Shown here: positions 42,198 through 51,556 of the stretch, piece after piece
How the letters are laid out: each line of letters opens with the position of its first letter
Position numbering within the stretch: position 1 is the stretch's first letter
Assembly: GCF_900215605.1 (NCBI RefSeq)
Contig: NZ_OBEL01000001.1
Span: 2,083,822-2,147,821 of the forward strand
DNA: 64,000 nucleotides
Source of the DNA: Cohaesibacter gelatinilyticus
GTDB lineage: Bacteria > Pseudomonadota > Alphaproteobacteria > Rhizobiales > Cohaesibacteraceae
Direction of reading: 5' to 3'
The notes under the pieces: generated by a model
What the model saw: only the letters and a program-made list of their open reading frames with translations
The model's database searches: none
What the model was told of the DNA's origin: nothing
Program-made: the position numbers and the translations under genes

Positions 42198-42908
42198 TTA
42201 TTTAAGTCCTCGTTCCAGCTCAATCATCGACCAGGCATGATTTATCGCAGCCAGCTTGTCATTGGCAATCCGTACGAACTCTTCCGGAACACCCCGGGCG
42301 ATCAGACGATCCGGATGATTTTCCCGCACCAGTTTGCGATAGTGACTTTTGATATCCTTGTCGGTCCAGTGTCGCTCGGCATCCAGGATGGTATAAGGGT
42401 CCTGCTTTCCTTCATCCACATGGCGCATTTTGATGCGCTCGAAGCATCGCTCGGTAATTCCGAAGATTTCGGCCACATGTTCCAGATAGCTCAATTCACT
42501 GCTGTGAAGTACACCATCAGCCTTGGCGATATGAAAAAGTCCATCGACGATATCCTCCAGAATATCACGATCTTCTTCATAAAGACGTGCGATCTGTTGA
42601 GCATAGGAGTCATAGCCTGCGACATCTTTCTTCGCCAGATTGAAAAGACGAGCTACGTTACTCTCTTCTCCTGGAGGAATTTCAAACAAATCTCGAAAGG
42701 CTGAAATCTCATCCTGCGTCACCACGCCATCCGCTTTGGCCATTTTTGCGGAAAGCGCAATCATCGCCATGGTAAAGGTCAGTTGTTTGCGGTCCAGCCC
42801 GGCCCCAAGCCCTCGGACAGCGGAGGTAAGCTTGTCGACAAAGGCAGTCAGTGCTTCGCTTTGACGGATATCCTCAATCAGATTTCCGATCTGGCTCCAG
42901 ATGCTCAT
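42198..42908 (-). CDS. TerB and DnaJ domain protein (DjlA-like)
   Basis: The 236-residue protein has a TerB/DjlA-like helical region with two repeats (AKMAKADGVVTQDEISAFR at about 53 and IAKADGVLHSSELSYLE at about 127) and a C-terminal J domain (about 170-232) with the HPD motif in ENHPDRL. DjlA is a membrane-anchored co-chaperone of DnaK in enterics; here there is no clear transmembrane segment at the N-terminus. It is cotranscribed with the amidase gene (2-base gap), an arrangement common in Rhizobiales. Confidence 0.88.
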   Translation of the reverse strand: MSIWSQIGNLIEDIRQSEALTAFVDKLTSAVRGLGAGLDRKQLTFTMAMIALSAKMAKADGVVTQDEISAFRDLFEIPPGEESNVARLFNLAKKDVAGYDSYAQQIARLYEEDRDILEDIVDGLFHIAKADGVLHSSELSYLEHVAEIFGITERCFERIKMRHVDEGKQDPYTILDAERHWTDKDIKSHYRKLVRENHPDRLIARGVPEEFVRIANDKLAAINHAWSMIELERGLK

Positions 42909-43014
42909 TCGCTGCCCCTAAAGATCGCTTCACCAAACGCTTTTCTCACGTCAACTTAGGTGAGTCTGTTGCCCTTTACGAGGGCACCGGCCAGAAAAAT
43001 TAAATCAATTCAGA

Positions 43015-43554
43015 TCAAAGCGAGGCCGCTGCTCGTGCGGCCTGATCATATTGACCGGAAAGAGAGCGCAGAAGTGCCGCAACCCGACTGAGGTCTTCCT
43101 CGCTTAGCCCCACGGCATCAACAGCCTCAAACAACAAGGCTTCCCGCACTTCTTTATAACGTATGCAAAGCGCTTCTCCTTTGTCAGTAATAGCAACGAC
43201 CTTTTCCTTACCCTGTCGGGCGCTTTCGACAAGGTCCATGGACTGAAGTTTCTTGAGGGCGTAATTGACAGTATGCGTATCCTCGATATTGAGGATCAGG
43301 CAAAGATCCGCCAGTTTTTTAGGGCGACCACGATGATTGATCGAATGCAACACAAGCACATCCAGCGATCCAAGATCGGCGACACCAGCAGCAGCCATGC
43401 AACGTGTAATCCACCGATGGAACCCGTTACCACACATGGAAAGTGCCAGTTCCACTTCTGAAAGTGATGGCTTGCGCCCTTCGGCAAGATGAGAAGACCC
43501 GACAACTGGCCCAATGGAAGCCGTGGTTTGTCTATTCTCATTATCCTTGCTCAT
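43015..43554 (-). CDS. winged-helix (MarR-like) transcriptional regulator
   Basis: The 179-residue protein has a central winged helix (about 65-135: DLGSLDVLVLHSINHRG, KKLADLCLILNIEDTHTVNYALKKL, LVESARQGKEKVVAITDKG). It resembles MarR-family and related winged-helix DNA-binding proteins of Rhizobiales. It is divergent from the 5-oxoprolinase/hydantoinase gene, so it is probably the local regulator. The ligand is unknown. Confidence 0.8.
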   Translation of the reverse strand: MSKDNENRQTTASIGPVVGSSHLAEGRKPSLSEVELALSMCGNGFHRWITRCMAAAGVADLGSLDVLVLHSINHRGRPKKLADLCLILNIEDTHTVNYALKKLQSMDLVESARQGKEKVVAITDKGEALCIRYKEVREALLFEAVDAVGLSEEDLSRVAALLRSLSGQYDQAARAAASL

Positions 43555-43656
43555 TCAGAACCCTCCTATTTTATCCGTCGATACTTTATAAGCACAAAAT
43601 TGGCGATGAAATCCGTTTTCGCACGCGTAATCCACTGCATCAAGAAATAATTCAAT

Positions 43657-43683
43657 GACATTTTATCGACATTTTATTGACGA
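43657..43683. promoter_or_regulatory. candidate operator in front of the oxoprolinase gene
   Basis: GACATTTTAT is repeated at 43657 and 43668 (11-base spacing), and 43666-43683 is an 18-base near-palindrome (TCGACA-TTTTAT-TGACGA, one mismatched pair). It lies between the two divergent genes, 73-99 bases before the oxoprolinase start. Confidence 0.4.
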
Positions 43684-43755
43684 AAATCCATTTATGTGTT
43701 TTCCTTGCGTCAAATCACCCCTATTTTGCATAAATTCCGTGAGGATGAACAAACC

Positions 43756-46700
43756 ATGAGCAATGAGGCAAACAATCAGACCAGTGGCAAATGGGATTTC
43801 TGGATCGATCGTGGCGGTACTTTCACCGACATTGTAGCCCGCGCACCCGATGGGTCCGTCCATCCTCACAAAGTGCTCTCGGAAAATCCGGAAAGCTATA
43901 AGGACGCCGCCATTCAGGGCATTCGTGATCTGATGGGAATCGATAAAAAAGCACGCATCCCGGCAGAAAATATCGCGACAGTCAAAATGGGCACCACCGT
44001 AGCAACCAACGCACTGTTGGAGCGCAAAGGTGATCGCACATTATTTGTCACCACGAAAGGCTTCCGGGATGCCTTACGCATCGGCTATCAGGCGCGTCCG
44101 GAAATTTTCGCCAAGGAAATCATTCTCCCTGAATTGCTCTATGAAGAAGTGATAGAGGCAAATGAACGCTTCAAAGCCGATGGTTCTGTAGAAATACCAT
44201 TAGATGCCGAAAGTCTACGTCCACAACTGCAAGCCGCCTTTGACAAAGGCATCCATTCAGTCGCCATCGCCTTCATGCATGCCTATCGTTACATCGACCA
44301 TGAGAAGACGGTCGCAAATATGTGTTCCGAAATCGGCTTCACACAAATTTCGATCTCGCACGAGGTGTCTCCACTCATCAAATTGGTCGGGCGCGGTGAT
44401 ACAACAGTGGTCGACGCTTACCTTTCCCCAATTCTGCGACGGTACGTGGAACAGGTATCTTCCGAGCTTGGCGCAGAAGGTACCGACTGCAAACTGATGT
44501 TCATGCAGTCTTCTGGAGGCCTGACCGCAGCCAATCTATTTCAGGGCAAGGATGCAATCCTATCCGGTCCGGCTGGTGGCGTCGTCGGTGCCGTAGAAAC
44601 CACAGAAATGGCTGGCTATTCCAAAATGATAGGCTTTGATATGGGTGGCACCTCCACGGATGTTTCCCATTATGACGGAGAGTATGAACGCGCTTTTGAG
44701 ACAGAGGTTGCTGGCGTTCGCATGCGTGCTCCGATGATGCGTATTCACACAGTTGCAGCTGGCGGTGGCTCCGTTCTGCATTATGATGGCTCTCGCTTCC
44801 GGGTTGGTCCGGATAGCGCTGGCGCCAACCCCGGTCCTCGCGGCTATCGTCGTGGCGGCCCGTTGGCAGTCACGGATGCCAACATCATGGTAGGCAAACT
44901 CAAACCGGATTATTTCCCCCATGTTTTCGGCCCCAACCAGGATCAGCCACTGGATTATCAGGCGGTCCGTGCTGCCTTTCAAAACATGGCAGATCAAATC
45001 GGCGATGGCCGTAGTCCTGAAGAAGTGGCTGATGGTTTTCTCGCCATTGCAGTCGAGAACATGGCCAACGCCATCAAGAAAATTTCCGTTCAGCGCGGCT
45101 ATGACGTTACCGATTATGCTCTGACCTGTTTTGGTGGCGCCGGCGGCCAGCATGCCTGCCTCGTAGCCGACAGTCTTGGCATGTCGACTGTCGTAGTGCA
45201 TCCTTTCTCGGGTATTCTCTCCGCTTACGGCATGGGGTTGGCCGATATCTCAGCCAACCGCCAGAAAGCCATCATCAAACCACTCTCCAATGAACTCCTG
45301 AATGATGTTGCGACCGAGCGTGATGACATCAAAGCCCAAAACCTCTCGGATCTGGTCAAACAAGGCATTTCTGAAAAGGAAGCCAAGCACTTCCCTCGCC
45401 TGCATCTGCGGTATGATGGCACCGACACCGCACTACCAGTCAATTTCACGGATCTGGCGGATATGACCGCCCAGTTTGAAGACGCCCACAAAAAACAATT
45501 CGGTTTTGTTTTTGAAGGCAAGCAGATCGTTGTGGAAGCCATTGAAGTGGAAAGCGTCGGCGGCGGTTCTGATCTGGTCGAACCAGATCTGGCTCTATCA
45601 TCCGATGATGCGATTGCGACGGAATCCAGCTCTTTCTTCTCCGGAGGCAAAGCGCACGCAATCAATATCTATAAACGTGGCAACCTGATGCCTGGCCAGA
45701 AAGTCACCGGCCCCGCTTTGATTATGGAACCCCATCAAACCATCGTGATTGAGCCGGAATGGCAAGCAGAGATAACTTCAAAAGATCACATCATCATCAA
45801 ACGTCTGGTCGCGGCAAAACGATCTGAGGCAATTGGCACTGACGCCGATCCTGTGATGCTGGAAATCTTCAACAATCTTTTCATGTCCATTGCCGAACAG
45901 ATGGGCGTCACCCTGCAAAACACCGCCTATTCCGTGAATATCAAGGAACGTCTGGATTTCTCCTGTGCTGTCTTTGATGGCAAGGGTCGCCTGATCGCCA
46001 ATGCCCCGCATATGCCGGTACATCTGGGCTCCATGGACCGCTCTGTCGAGAGCATCATCAACAACAACAAGAACAATGTGAAACCAGGCGATGTCTTTGC
46101 CATCAATGCTCCCTATAATGGTGGCACGCATCTGCCAGACATCACCGTCATCACCCCGGTCTTTGATGATGACAACAAGAATGTCATTTTCTGGGTAGCT
46201 TCTCGCGGTCATCATGCTGATGTCGGCGGCACAGCACCGGGTTCCATGACCCCGCGTGCCACCAACATCAATGATGAAGGCGTATTGATCGACAACCTCA
46301 AACTGGTAGCAGAAGGCATCTTCCAAGAGGAAGAATTGACCCGCGTTCTGACCAATCATGCATTCCCGGTGCGCAACATCACTCAGAATATCGCTGATCT
46401 CAAGGCTCAGATCGCCGCCAATACCAAAGGTGTGCAGGAATTGGCCAAGATGGTCGATCACTTCACAATGCCGGTTGTTGTCGCTTACATGCAGCATGTT
46501 CAGGACAATGCCGCAGAAAGCGTACGCCGCGTACTGGATGTATTGGAAGATAGCAAATTCACCTATGAAATCGATCATGGTGGTATCATCAAGGTCAAGA
46601 TCAGTGTCGACAAAGAAGCTCGTCAGGCGACCGTCGATTTCACCGGTACCTCTGGTATTTTGCCAAACAACTTCAATGCACCAGAACCAGTAACCCGTGC

Positions 46701-47376
46701 AGCGGTTCTCTATTGCTTCCGTGTGATGGTGGATAGCGATATTCCGATGAATGCTGGCTGTCTTGATCCGATCACCATCATCCTGCCAGATGATTGCATG
46801 CTTAAACCCACCTATCCTGCTGCTGTTGTGGCAGGCAATGTCGAGACCTCACAACACGTCACCAACGCTTTGTTTGGGGCACTGGGAGCCATGGCAGCCT
46901 CTCAAGGCACCATGAACAATCTCACCTTTGGCAATGACCAGTACCAATATTATGAGACCCTTTGCTCTGGTTCCCCCGCCGGTCCGGGTTTCAATGGCAC
47001 ATCTGGCGTTCATGTTCATATGACCAATTCTCGCCTGACAGATCCGGAAATTCTGGAATTCCGTTTTCCTGTCCTGTTGGAGGACTTCCATATCCGCAAA
47101 GGCTCTGGTGGCAAAGGCAAATGGTCTGCAGGCGATGGTACCAAACGCACTATCCGGTTCCTGGAAGATATGGAATGCGCCATTCTTGCTTCACACCGGA
47201 AAATTCCACCACATGGTCTGGCAGGTGGTGAAGCAGGTCAATGCGGAGCAACCGAAGTCCGCCGCCTTGATGGCAAACTGGAAAAACTGGGCTCTTCAGA
47301 TCAAACCCACCTGAAGTCCGGTGAAACAGTCATCGTGACCACACCGACTGCTGGTGGTTACGGCACTCCTGAATAA
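43756..47376 (+). CDS. 5-oxoprolinase / N-methylhydantoinase A-B fusion
   Basis: From the ATG at 43756 (GAGGA 10 bases upstream) the protein has 1206 residues. The N-terminal half is HyuA-like: the phosphate-binding [11 protein letters not shown] (about 16-26), a second [16 protein letters not shown] (about 295) and [17 protein letters not shown] (about 460). The C-terminal half from about 695 is HyuB-like ([45 protein letters not shown]). This fusion is the arrangement of ATP-dependent 5-oxoprolinase, which opens 5-oxoproline to glutamate, but related hydantoinases share it. The divergent regulator and downstream terminator show a single-gene unit. Substrate assignment is inference. Confidence 0.9.
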   Translation: MSNEANNQTSGKWDFWIDRGGTFTDIVARAPDGSVHPHKVLSENPESYKDAAIQGIRDLMGIDKKARIPAENIATVKMGTTVATNALLERKGDRTLFVTTKGFRDALRIGYQARPEIFAKEIILPELLYEEVIEANERFKADGSVEIPLDAESLRPQLQAAFDKGIHSVAIAFMHAYRYIDHEKTVANMCSEIGFTQISISHEVSPLIKLVGRGDTTVVDAYLSPILRRYVEQVSSELGAEGTDCKLMFMQSSGGLTAANLFQGKDAILSGPAGGVVGAVETTEMAGYSKMIGFDMGGTSTDVSHYDGEYERAFETEVAGVRMRAPMMRIHTVAAGGGSVLHYDGSRFRVGPDSAGANPGPRGYRRGGPLAVTDANIMVGKLKPDYFPHVFGPNQDQPLDYQAVRAAFQNMADQIGDGRSPEEVADGFLAIAVENMANAIKKISVQRGYDVTDYALTCFGGAGGQHACLVADSLGMSTVVVHPFSGILSAYGMGLADISANRQKAIIKPLSNELLNDVATERDDIKAQNLSDLVKQGISEKEAKHFPRLHLRYDGTDTALPVNFTDLADMTAQFEDAHKKQFGFVFEGKQIVVEAIEVESVGGGSDLVEPDLALSSDDAIATESSSFFSGGKAHAINIYKRGNLMPGQKVTGPALIMEPHQTIVIEPEWQAEITSKDHIIIKRLVAAKRSEAIGTDADPVMLEIFNNLFMSIAEQMGVTLQNTAYSVNIKERLDFSCAVFDGKGRLIANAPHMPVHLGSMDRSVESIINNNKNNVKPGDVFAINAPYNGGTHLPDITVITPVFDDDNKNVIFWVASRGHHADVGGTAPGSMTPRATNINDEGVLIDNLKLVAEGIFQEEELTRVLTNHAFPVRNITQNIADLKAQIAANTKGVQELAKMVDHFTMPVVVAYMQHVQDNAAESVRRVLDVLEDSKFTYEIDHGGIIKVKISVDKEARQATVDFTGTSGILPNNFNAPEPVTRAAVLYCFRVMVDSDIPMNAGCLDPITIILPDDCMLKPTYPAAVVAGNVETSQHVTNALFGALGAMAASQGTMNNLTFGNDQYQYYETLCSGSPAGPGFNGTSGVHVHMTNSRLTDPEILEFRFPVLLEDFHIRKGSGGKGKWSAGDGTKRTIRFLEDMECAILASHRKIPPHGLAGGEAGQCGATEVRRLDGKLEKLGSSDQTHLKSGETVIVTTPTAGGYGTPE

Positions 47377-47404
47377 TGCCCATCCCGAATTGAAAACAAA
47401 CAAG

Positions 47405-47439
47405 AAAGGCATTGGCGTTACCCGCCGATGCCTTTTTTA
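47405..47439 (+). terminator. intrinsic terminator of the oxoprolinase gene
   Basis: AAAGGCATTGGCG (47405-47417) pairs with CGCCGATGCCTTT (47423-47435) with one mismatch, followed by further T. Confidence 0.85.
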
Positions 47440-47546
47440 TCTGGTCATCCGTTCAGAAAGCACCAAACCAAGGTTCAGTCTCTTTGTCTGGTAGAGTGTC
47501 ATCTTTCCCTTAGGCTTTGCTATTTACACGGCAAGAAAGGCGTATC

Positions 47547-47876
47547 ATGTGCAATACCACTCCTCCGGCACCAGATGTTGCTGCAATAGGCACCAAAATG
47601 CTGGAAAATAACCGCATCCGCGTAACAGAATGGCGTTTCAAGAAAAAAGGAGATAGCACTGGCTGGCACAAACATGAATATGACTATGTCGTGGTTCCGC
47701 TTTTTACCGGAATATTGGAGATCGAAACACCCGACAAAGGCCGCATCAGCTGGCCCGTAGAAAATGGCATTCCCTATACCCGCGAAGCCAATACCGAGCA
47801 TGACGTCATAAATGGCAATGACTTTGAATGTGCATTCATCGAGGTAGAACTGCTTGAACCCCCTCAAAAGAAATAG
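47547..47876 (+). CDS. small cupin-domain protein
   Basis: From the ATG at 47547 (AAAGG 7 bases upstream) the product has 109 residues. It fits a single cupin barrel: GDSTGWHKHEYDYVVVPLFTG supplies the HxH-type metal ligands of motif 1, and the later NGIPYTREANTEHDVIN gives motif 2 with a histidine. Such small cupins can be dioxygenases, isomerases or sensors; I cannot assign a reaction. It stands alone, convergent with the NIPSNAP gene. Confidence 0.8.
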   Translation: MCNTTPPAPDVAAIGTKMLENNRIRVTEWRFKKKGDSTGWHKHEYDYVVVPLFTGILEIETPDKGRISWPVENGIPYTREANTEHDVINGNDFECAFIEVELLEPPQKK

Positions 47877-47888
47877 GCAATAGCAGTA

Positions 47889-48224
47889 TCAATCCGTGTT
47901 GAGAACGGGCCTCAGAAAACTACGGTCATAGCGGCGTATACAGCCCGTCTCGCTCGCATATCGAAAAGCCGCCTGACACTCTGCGTCATCCATACTTTGC
48001 TGACGATAAATCTCATAAGCTGCCAGCGAAGGAAAAGAAAAAATCGCCACCGCCAGATCATTGGCACTCTCATGAGGCAGGAAATAACCATGATGCAGCC
48101 CGCCAAACTTTCGCACCAAGGGTATCCAGAGCTTGGCATAATGTTCAAACTCCGCAATTTTATCGGGATTAATCTCATATTTGATGTAGCAGGAAATCAC
48201 GTTTTGCATCCTTTGTAGCAGCAT
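47889..48224 (-). CDS. NIPSNAP family protein
   Basis: The 111-residue protein contains the NIPSNAP ferredoxin-like fold, recognisable by CYIKYEINPDKIAEFEHYAKLW and FGGLHHGYFLPHE. The ATG at 48224 shares one base with the stop of the upstream lipoprotein gene (TGATG), suggesting coupled translation; an internal ATG at 48209 is an alternative. The function of bacterial NIPSNAP proteins is poorly defined. Confidence 0.8.
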   Translation of the reverse strand: MLLQRMQNVISCYIKYEINPDKIAEFEHYAKLWIPLVRKFGGLHHGYFLPHESANDLAVAIFSFPSLAAYEIYRQQSMDDAECQAAFRYASETGCIRRYDRSFLRPVLNTD

Positions 48225-48934
48225 CACTTACACACTCGATAAGTGCCTTTGCGGCCATGCTTGGCGAGATCAAAATGGAAATGATCCTGATGATATTTAT
48301 CCCCCCCCGGTCCCAAGACCGTGGTAAAATATTTACAGGCTTCCCGATTGATTTTCTTCATGAAACGGGCATCTCGACTCACACCTCGCCAGTCACGTTT
48401 TACAGTCAATGTCCGCCCATCTTTCAACGTGAAAGACGAAATATCCATGGCATTCATGAAGGCGTGCTCGGAAAATTTGCCTCTACGGCTACCATTGCGC
48501 CGACGACAGGAATAGGAAGCAGCAACGCGCACCTTGACAACTGGTTGCCCCAAATAGCGCATGGCCTGTGGTTGAACCACATCCGCAAAATAGCGCTGAA
48601 GCTGGGTTGTCATGGCACAGTTAAGCTTGGCCTCCGGACCCAATTGAACCGGATTATCCCCCCCTAGCGCGGAAACCCGATACGGAGCCTCATTGCCACA
48701 CTTTCCTTTTTCAAAGAAACGATCCAGCGCCTCACCTGCAGCAAGGCCTTGAAAGAAAACTTGACAGTCACCGCCAGAGAATTTGCTGTCCTCAGGTGCA
48801 GATACCGCCTCAGCCTGAAGAATTGATTGATCAACTTCATCAATCTGGTCGAAGACCGAGCAGCCACCGAGGCCTAAAAGAATCAGAGACACAACGATCC
48901 CTATTGGACGTGAAATCTGTATGGTTTCTCTCAC
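48224..48934 (-). CDS. extensin-like family lipoprotein
   Basis: A GTG at 48934 with AAAGAGG upstream gives 236 residues with a lipoprotein signal peptide ending LGLGGC (cysteine at about 25); the longer frame to 49063 would overlap the divergent amidase gene and has no signal peptide. The mature protein contains the extensin-like C-terminal domain: NCAMTTQLQRYF, SCRRRNG, SEHAFMNAMDISSF, and the end DHFHFDLAKHGR. The histidines and aspartate recall the LAS/DD-carboxypeptidase fold, so a cell-wall role is likely. It is anchored in an outer or inner membrane leaflet facing the periplasm. Confidence 0.85.
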   Translation of the reverse strand: MRETIQISRPIGIVVSLILLGLGGCSVFDQIDEVDQSILQAEAVSAPEDSKFSGGDCQVFFQGLAAGEALDRFFEKGKCGNEAPYRVSALGGDNPVQLGPEAKLNCAMTTQLQRYFADVVQPQAMRYLGQPVVKVRVAASYSCRRRNGSRRGKFSEHAFMNAMDISSFTLKDGRTLTVKRDWRGVSRDARFMKKINREACKYFTTVLGPGGDKYHQDHFHFDLAKHGRKGTYRVCK

Positions 48935-49026
48935 CTTTGGCCTCTTTAAAACACGAAATTGACTTGCGACGCACCCTTGAAAGGCGCATTCTTTAGGAAC
49001 ATCCTGTTGTAAGGAAGGCAAAGTGC

Positions 49027-50349
49027 ATGACCTCCACAGATAAATCATTGCTTGGCAACACACCTGTAGCTGGCCGAATTGCGCCGCAATCCTTGCTGAA
49101 AATTGTCCAAAAAATCGACCAAGGCTCGCTCACAACGAAGAAGGCTCTGGATCTCTGTATTGAAAGAATCTCGGAGTTTGATCATGACATCCATGCCTTT
49201 ACGCAAGTGACCCCTGACAAGATACTGCAAACACTTGCAGGAAAAGGTCCGTTGAAGGGGGTGGGGCTTGCAATCAAGGATGTCTTTGATACAGCCGATC
49301 TGGCAACCGAATATAACTCTCCAATTTACGCAAACCACCAACCTGCAGCGGATGCGGCTCTTGTGGCTTTGGCTCGAAAAGCAGGCTGTACTCCGGTGGG
49401 CAAAACCGTCACCACCGAATTTGCTTTCTTCCATCCAGGAGAAACAAGAAACCCATACAATCTCGATCACACGCCCGGCGGTTCCTCTTCCGGCTCAGCA
49501 GCAGCGGTCGCCACCGGCATGGTACCATTGGCCTTGGGCACTCAAACAGGTGGCTCAGTCATTCGACCGGCTGCCTTTTGCGGTGTTGCCGGGTTCAAAC
49601 CATCCAGCGGATTGTTGCCTACAGTCGGCATGAAAACCTTTTCCTGGTCTCTGGATACGGCTGGCTTCTTTGCCAAAGGTGTCGAAGATATCGCTTTTGC
49701 AACATCGGTTCTTACCGGTCGGCACATGAAATTGGAAGACAAAACCCCGAACATGCCGGTCATCGGAATTGCCCGCACCCATTGTTGGAGTGAAGCAACC
49801 GAGGAATATCAGCAACAATTTGATTCACTGCTCTCCAGTTTGTCAAAATTCGGCTTCAAACTTGTCGATTTGCCAATAACGGACGAGTATATTGCGGCTT
49901 TTCATGCCCACCAGAGCATACAAGACTTCGAAGCCAAACAGGCCCTGGCATGGGAATATCAAACTCATCCGGACAAACTCAGCGATCTATTGCGCGAAAC
50001 TCTGGATTTCGCCCAAACCATCCAACCATCCGATTATGATGATGCCCGCATGATCGCGGAAGTTGGTAGCCAACAGATGGATGAGGTCTTTTGCGAGATT
50101 GACGCCCTGATCTCGCTATCAGCACCAGGTTCAGCCCCGAAGGGGTTAACCTCAACCGGCTCTTCCATCTTTAACCGAACCTGGACATTATTCGGTCTGC
50201 CATGCGTCAACGTTCCCGGCTTGATGAGCGATAATGGCTTGCCGTTCGGCATTCAAATCATAGGTCCTTATATGCAGGATCATAACTGCCTGATCATTGC
50301 CCATTTGATCGAACAATCCATTCAGCGCCATCTGGATATGACTGGCTGA
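49027..50349 (+). CDS. amidase signature family hydrolase
   Basis: The 440-residue protein has the amidase signature Ser-cisSer-Lys triad: K84 in GLAIKDVFD, the GGSSSGSAAAVATG loop at 151-164 with the cis-serine, and the nucleophile S177 in GTQTGGSVIRPA. It hydrolyses an amide, but aryl-acyl amidase, allophanate-hydrolase-like and GatA-like activities cannot be distinguished. The absence of gatC and gatB nearby argues against GatA. AAGGAAGG lies before the ATG. Confidence 0.9.
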   Translation: MTSTDKSLLGNTPVAGRIAPQSLLKIVQKIDQGSLTTKKALDLCIERISEFDHDIHAFTQVTPDKILQTLAGKGPLKGVGLAIKDVFDTADLATEYNSPIYANHQPAADAALVALARKAGCTPVGKTVTTEFAFFHPGETRNPYNLDHTPGGSSSGSAAAVATGMVPLALGTQTGGSVIRPAAFCGVAGFKPSSGLLPTVGMKTFSWSLDTAGFFAKGVEDIAFATSVLTGRHMKLEDKTPNMPVIGIARTHCWSEATEEYQQQFDSLLSSLSKFGFKLVDLPITDEYIAAFHAHQSIQDFEAKQALAWEYQTHPDKLSDLLRETLDFAQTIQPSDYDDARMIAEVGSQQMDEVFCEIDALISLSAPGSAPKGLTSTGSSIFNRTWTLFGLPCVNVPGLMSDNGLPFGIQIIGPYMQDHNCLIIAHLIEQSIQRHLDMTG

Positions 50350-50359
50350 CCCATCACCG

Positions 50360-51127
50360 TCAGCGACCACGAACGACCTTGCGATTGATTTTCAAACGCT
50401 GTTTGACAGAAGGATCCAGCTTTTCGGTTGCAGCCTGCCAAGCTGCCGGGGCCAACACGCCCACCACCTCATCCAGAAAGGCCAACATTCGTTGAGGCCA
50501 AACATGATAAGCCTCCCGCAGAGCCCAACCCAATCCTTTCTGAACATAATAATCCTCATCCTCCAGCCGTGCTCGGATCAAAGAGAAAACAAGATCTTCA
50601 TCTGGAAACACATTGCGAAATCGTGAATAGAAAAGCAGCGCCACCAGGGACTGCCGCCTCTCCCATGGATTATCTGATTCATTCCAGCGCTTCAGAATCG
50701 GAACAACATGCTCAGGTGCTTCTTCCAGCAATTGAGAATAGATACGAGACAGACAATCTGACTGGTCCCAGCAATTCACGCTCATCACCCAAGGCTCCAA
50801 CTCCTGCCATAACCAGACCGGATCATACCGCTCACCAGGTTTCTCGACATAGAGAGCCGCCTGAACCTTGGCTTCATGCGTTGTTGCATGGTTCCAGACA
50901 TAGCCCCAGATTGGCACTTGTTCAGCAAAAGAGAGCTTTGAGAAACTGTATTTCTTCTTCAAACATTGACGTTGTTGAGGAACGGTCAGACCAAGCAACG
51001 GCATGGTCACTTTCATGAAGCGGGCCCGCTCTGCAGCTTTATGCGGGTCAACCGATCTAGCCAAATCCGCCAGTCGGGTTTCCACCTCTGCAAGCGCAAA
51101 TTTCCCTGCCTCCGTCCCCTGCATCAT
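50360..51127 (-). CDS. DNA alkylation repair protein (AlkD-like HEAT repeats)
   Basis: From the ATG at 51127 (GGGGAGAAAAAGG upstream) the product has 255 residues. It is almost entirely helical with HEAT-like repeats, and the segments WIW-like YVWNHATTHE, SVNCWDQSDCLSRIYSQ, WNESDNPWERRQSLVALLFYSR and VQKGLGWALREAYHVWP match the AlkD family, where tryptophans and an aspartate line the DNA-binding groove. AlkD excises N3- and N7-alkylated purines. It is convergent with the amidase gene, 10 bases apart. Confidence 0.85.
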   Translation of the reverse strand: MMQGTEAGKFALAEVETRLADLARSVDPHKAAERARFMKVTMPLLGLTVPQQRQCLKKKYSFSKLSFAEQVPIWGYVWNHATTHEAKVQAALYVEKPGERYDPVWLWQELEPWVMSVNCWDQSDCLSRIYSQLLEEAPEHVVPILKRWNESDNPWERRQSLVALLFYSRFRNVFPDEDLVFSLIRARLEDEDYYVQKGLGWALREAYHVWPQRMLAFLDEVVGVLAPAAWQAATEKLDPSVKQRLKINRKVVRGR

Positions 51128-51323
51128 CCTTTTTCTCCCCAAGATGCTCTCAAAAAAGACACACAAAATGTCGCACAAGGAACCAAGAGTTCACAAGGGT
51201 TTATGGGGCTATTAGGCCGCAAAACTAAAGATAATGCCGCAGTGCACAATCTTTTTCGCTTCGTCTTTTGACTAATATCTCGTAAGATTTTCGTGAGTGA
51301 AAAGCCTAGGAGGAAGCAAAACC

Positions 51324-51401
51324 ATGATTAAATCGATGAATATCGTTGTGGTTGGTGCAGCCTTTGCGTTTGTTGCAGCAGTTATATTTGGTTTAGTTTA
51401 G
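51324..51401 (+). CDS. 25-residue single-span membrane peptide, unknown function
   Basis: This short frame starts at an ATG with a very strong ribosome binding site (AGGAGGAAG, about 8 bases upstream) and ends at TAG. The product begins MIKSMN and is then a run of about 19 hydrophobic residues with two phenylalanines and one glycine at each side of the core, so it is predicted to be a single transmembrane helix. About 90 bases behind it a good hairpin terminator follows. It is divergent from the AlkD-like gene and convergent with metH. I know no named family for it. Confidence 0.6.
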   Translation: MIKSMNIVVVGAAFAFVAAVIFGLV

Positions 51402-51490
51402 GCAACATCGTCTGCACTTGAATGGATGTTTTATATATTCCATTCCAAAAAGACTTATACTACAAGAACTGCTTACAAGACAAATATGAG

Positions 51491-51520
51491 AAAACCGGGG
51501 TAAAAACTCCGGTTTTTCAA
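51491..51520. terminator. bidirectional terminator between the small peptide and metH
   Basis: AAAACCGGGG (51491-51500) pairs with CTCCGGTTTT (51507-51516, one wobble). T-runs follow on both strands, so it serves the small ORF on plus and metH on minus. Confidence 0.75.
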
Positions 51521-51556
51521 TTTCATATCTACATTCAGACCGCATAAATTGAGCAG

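Noticed and set aside
48935-49063. longer N-terminus for the extensin-like lipoprotein
   Set aside because: It would overlap the divergent amidase gene and bury the lipoprotein signal peptide; the GTG at 48934 has a good ribosome binding site.
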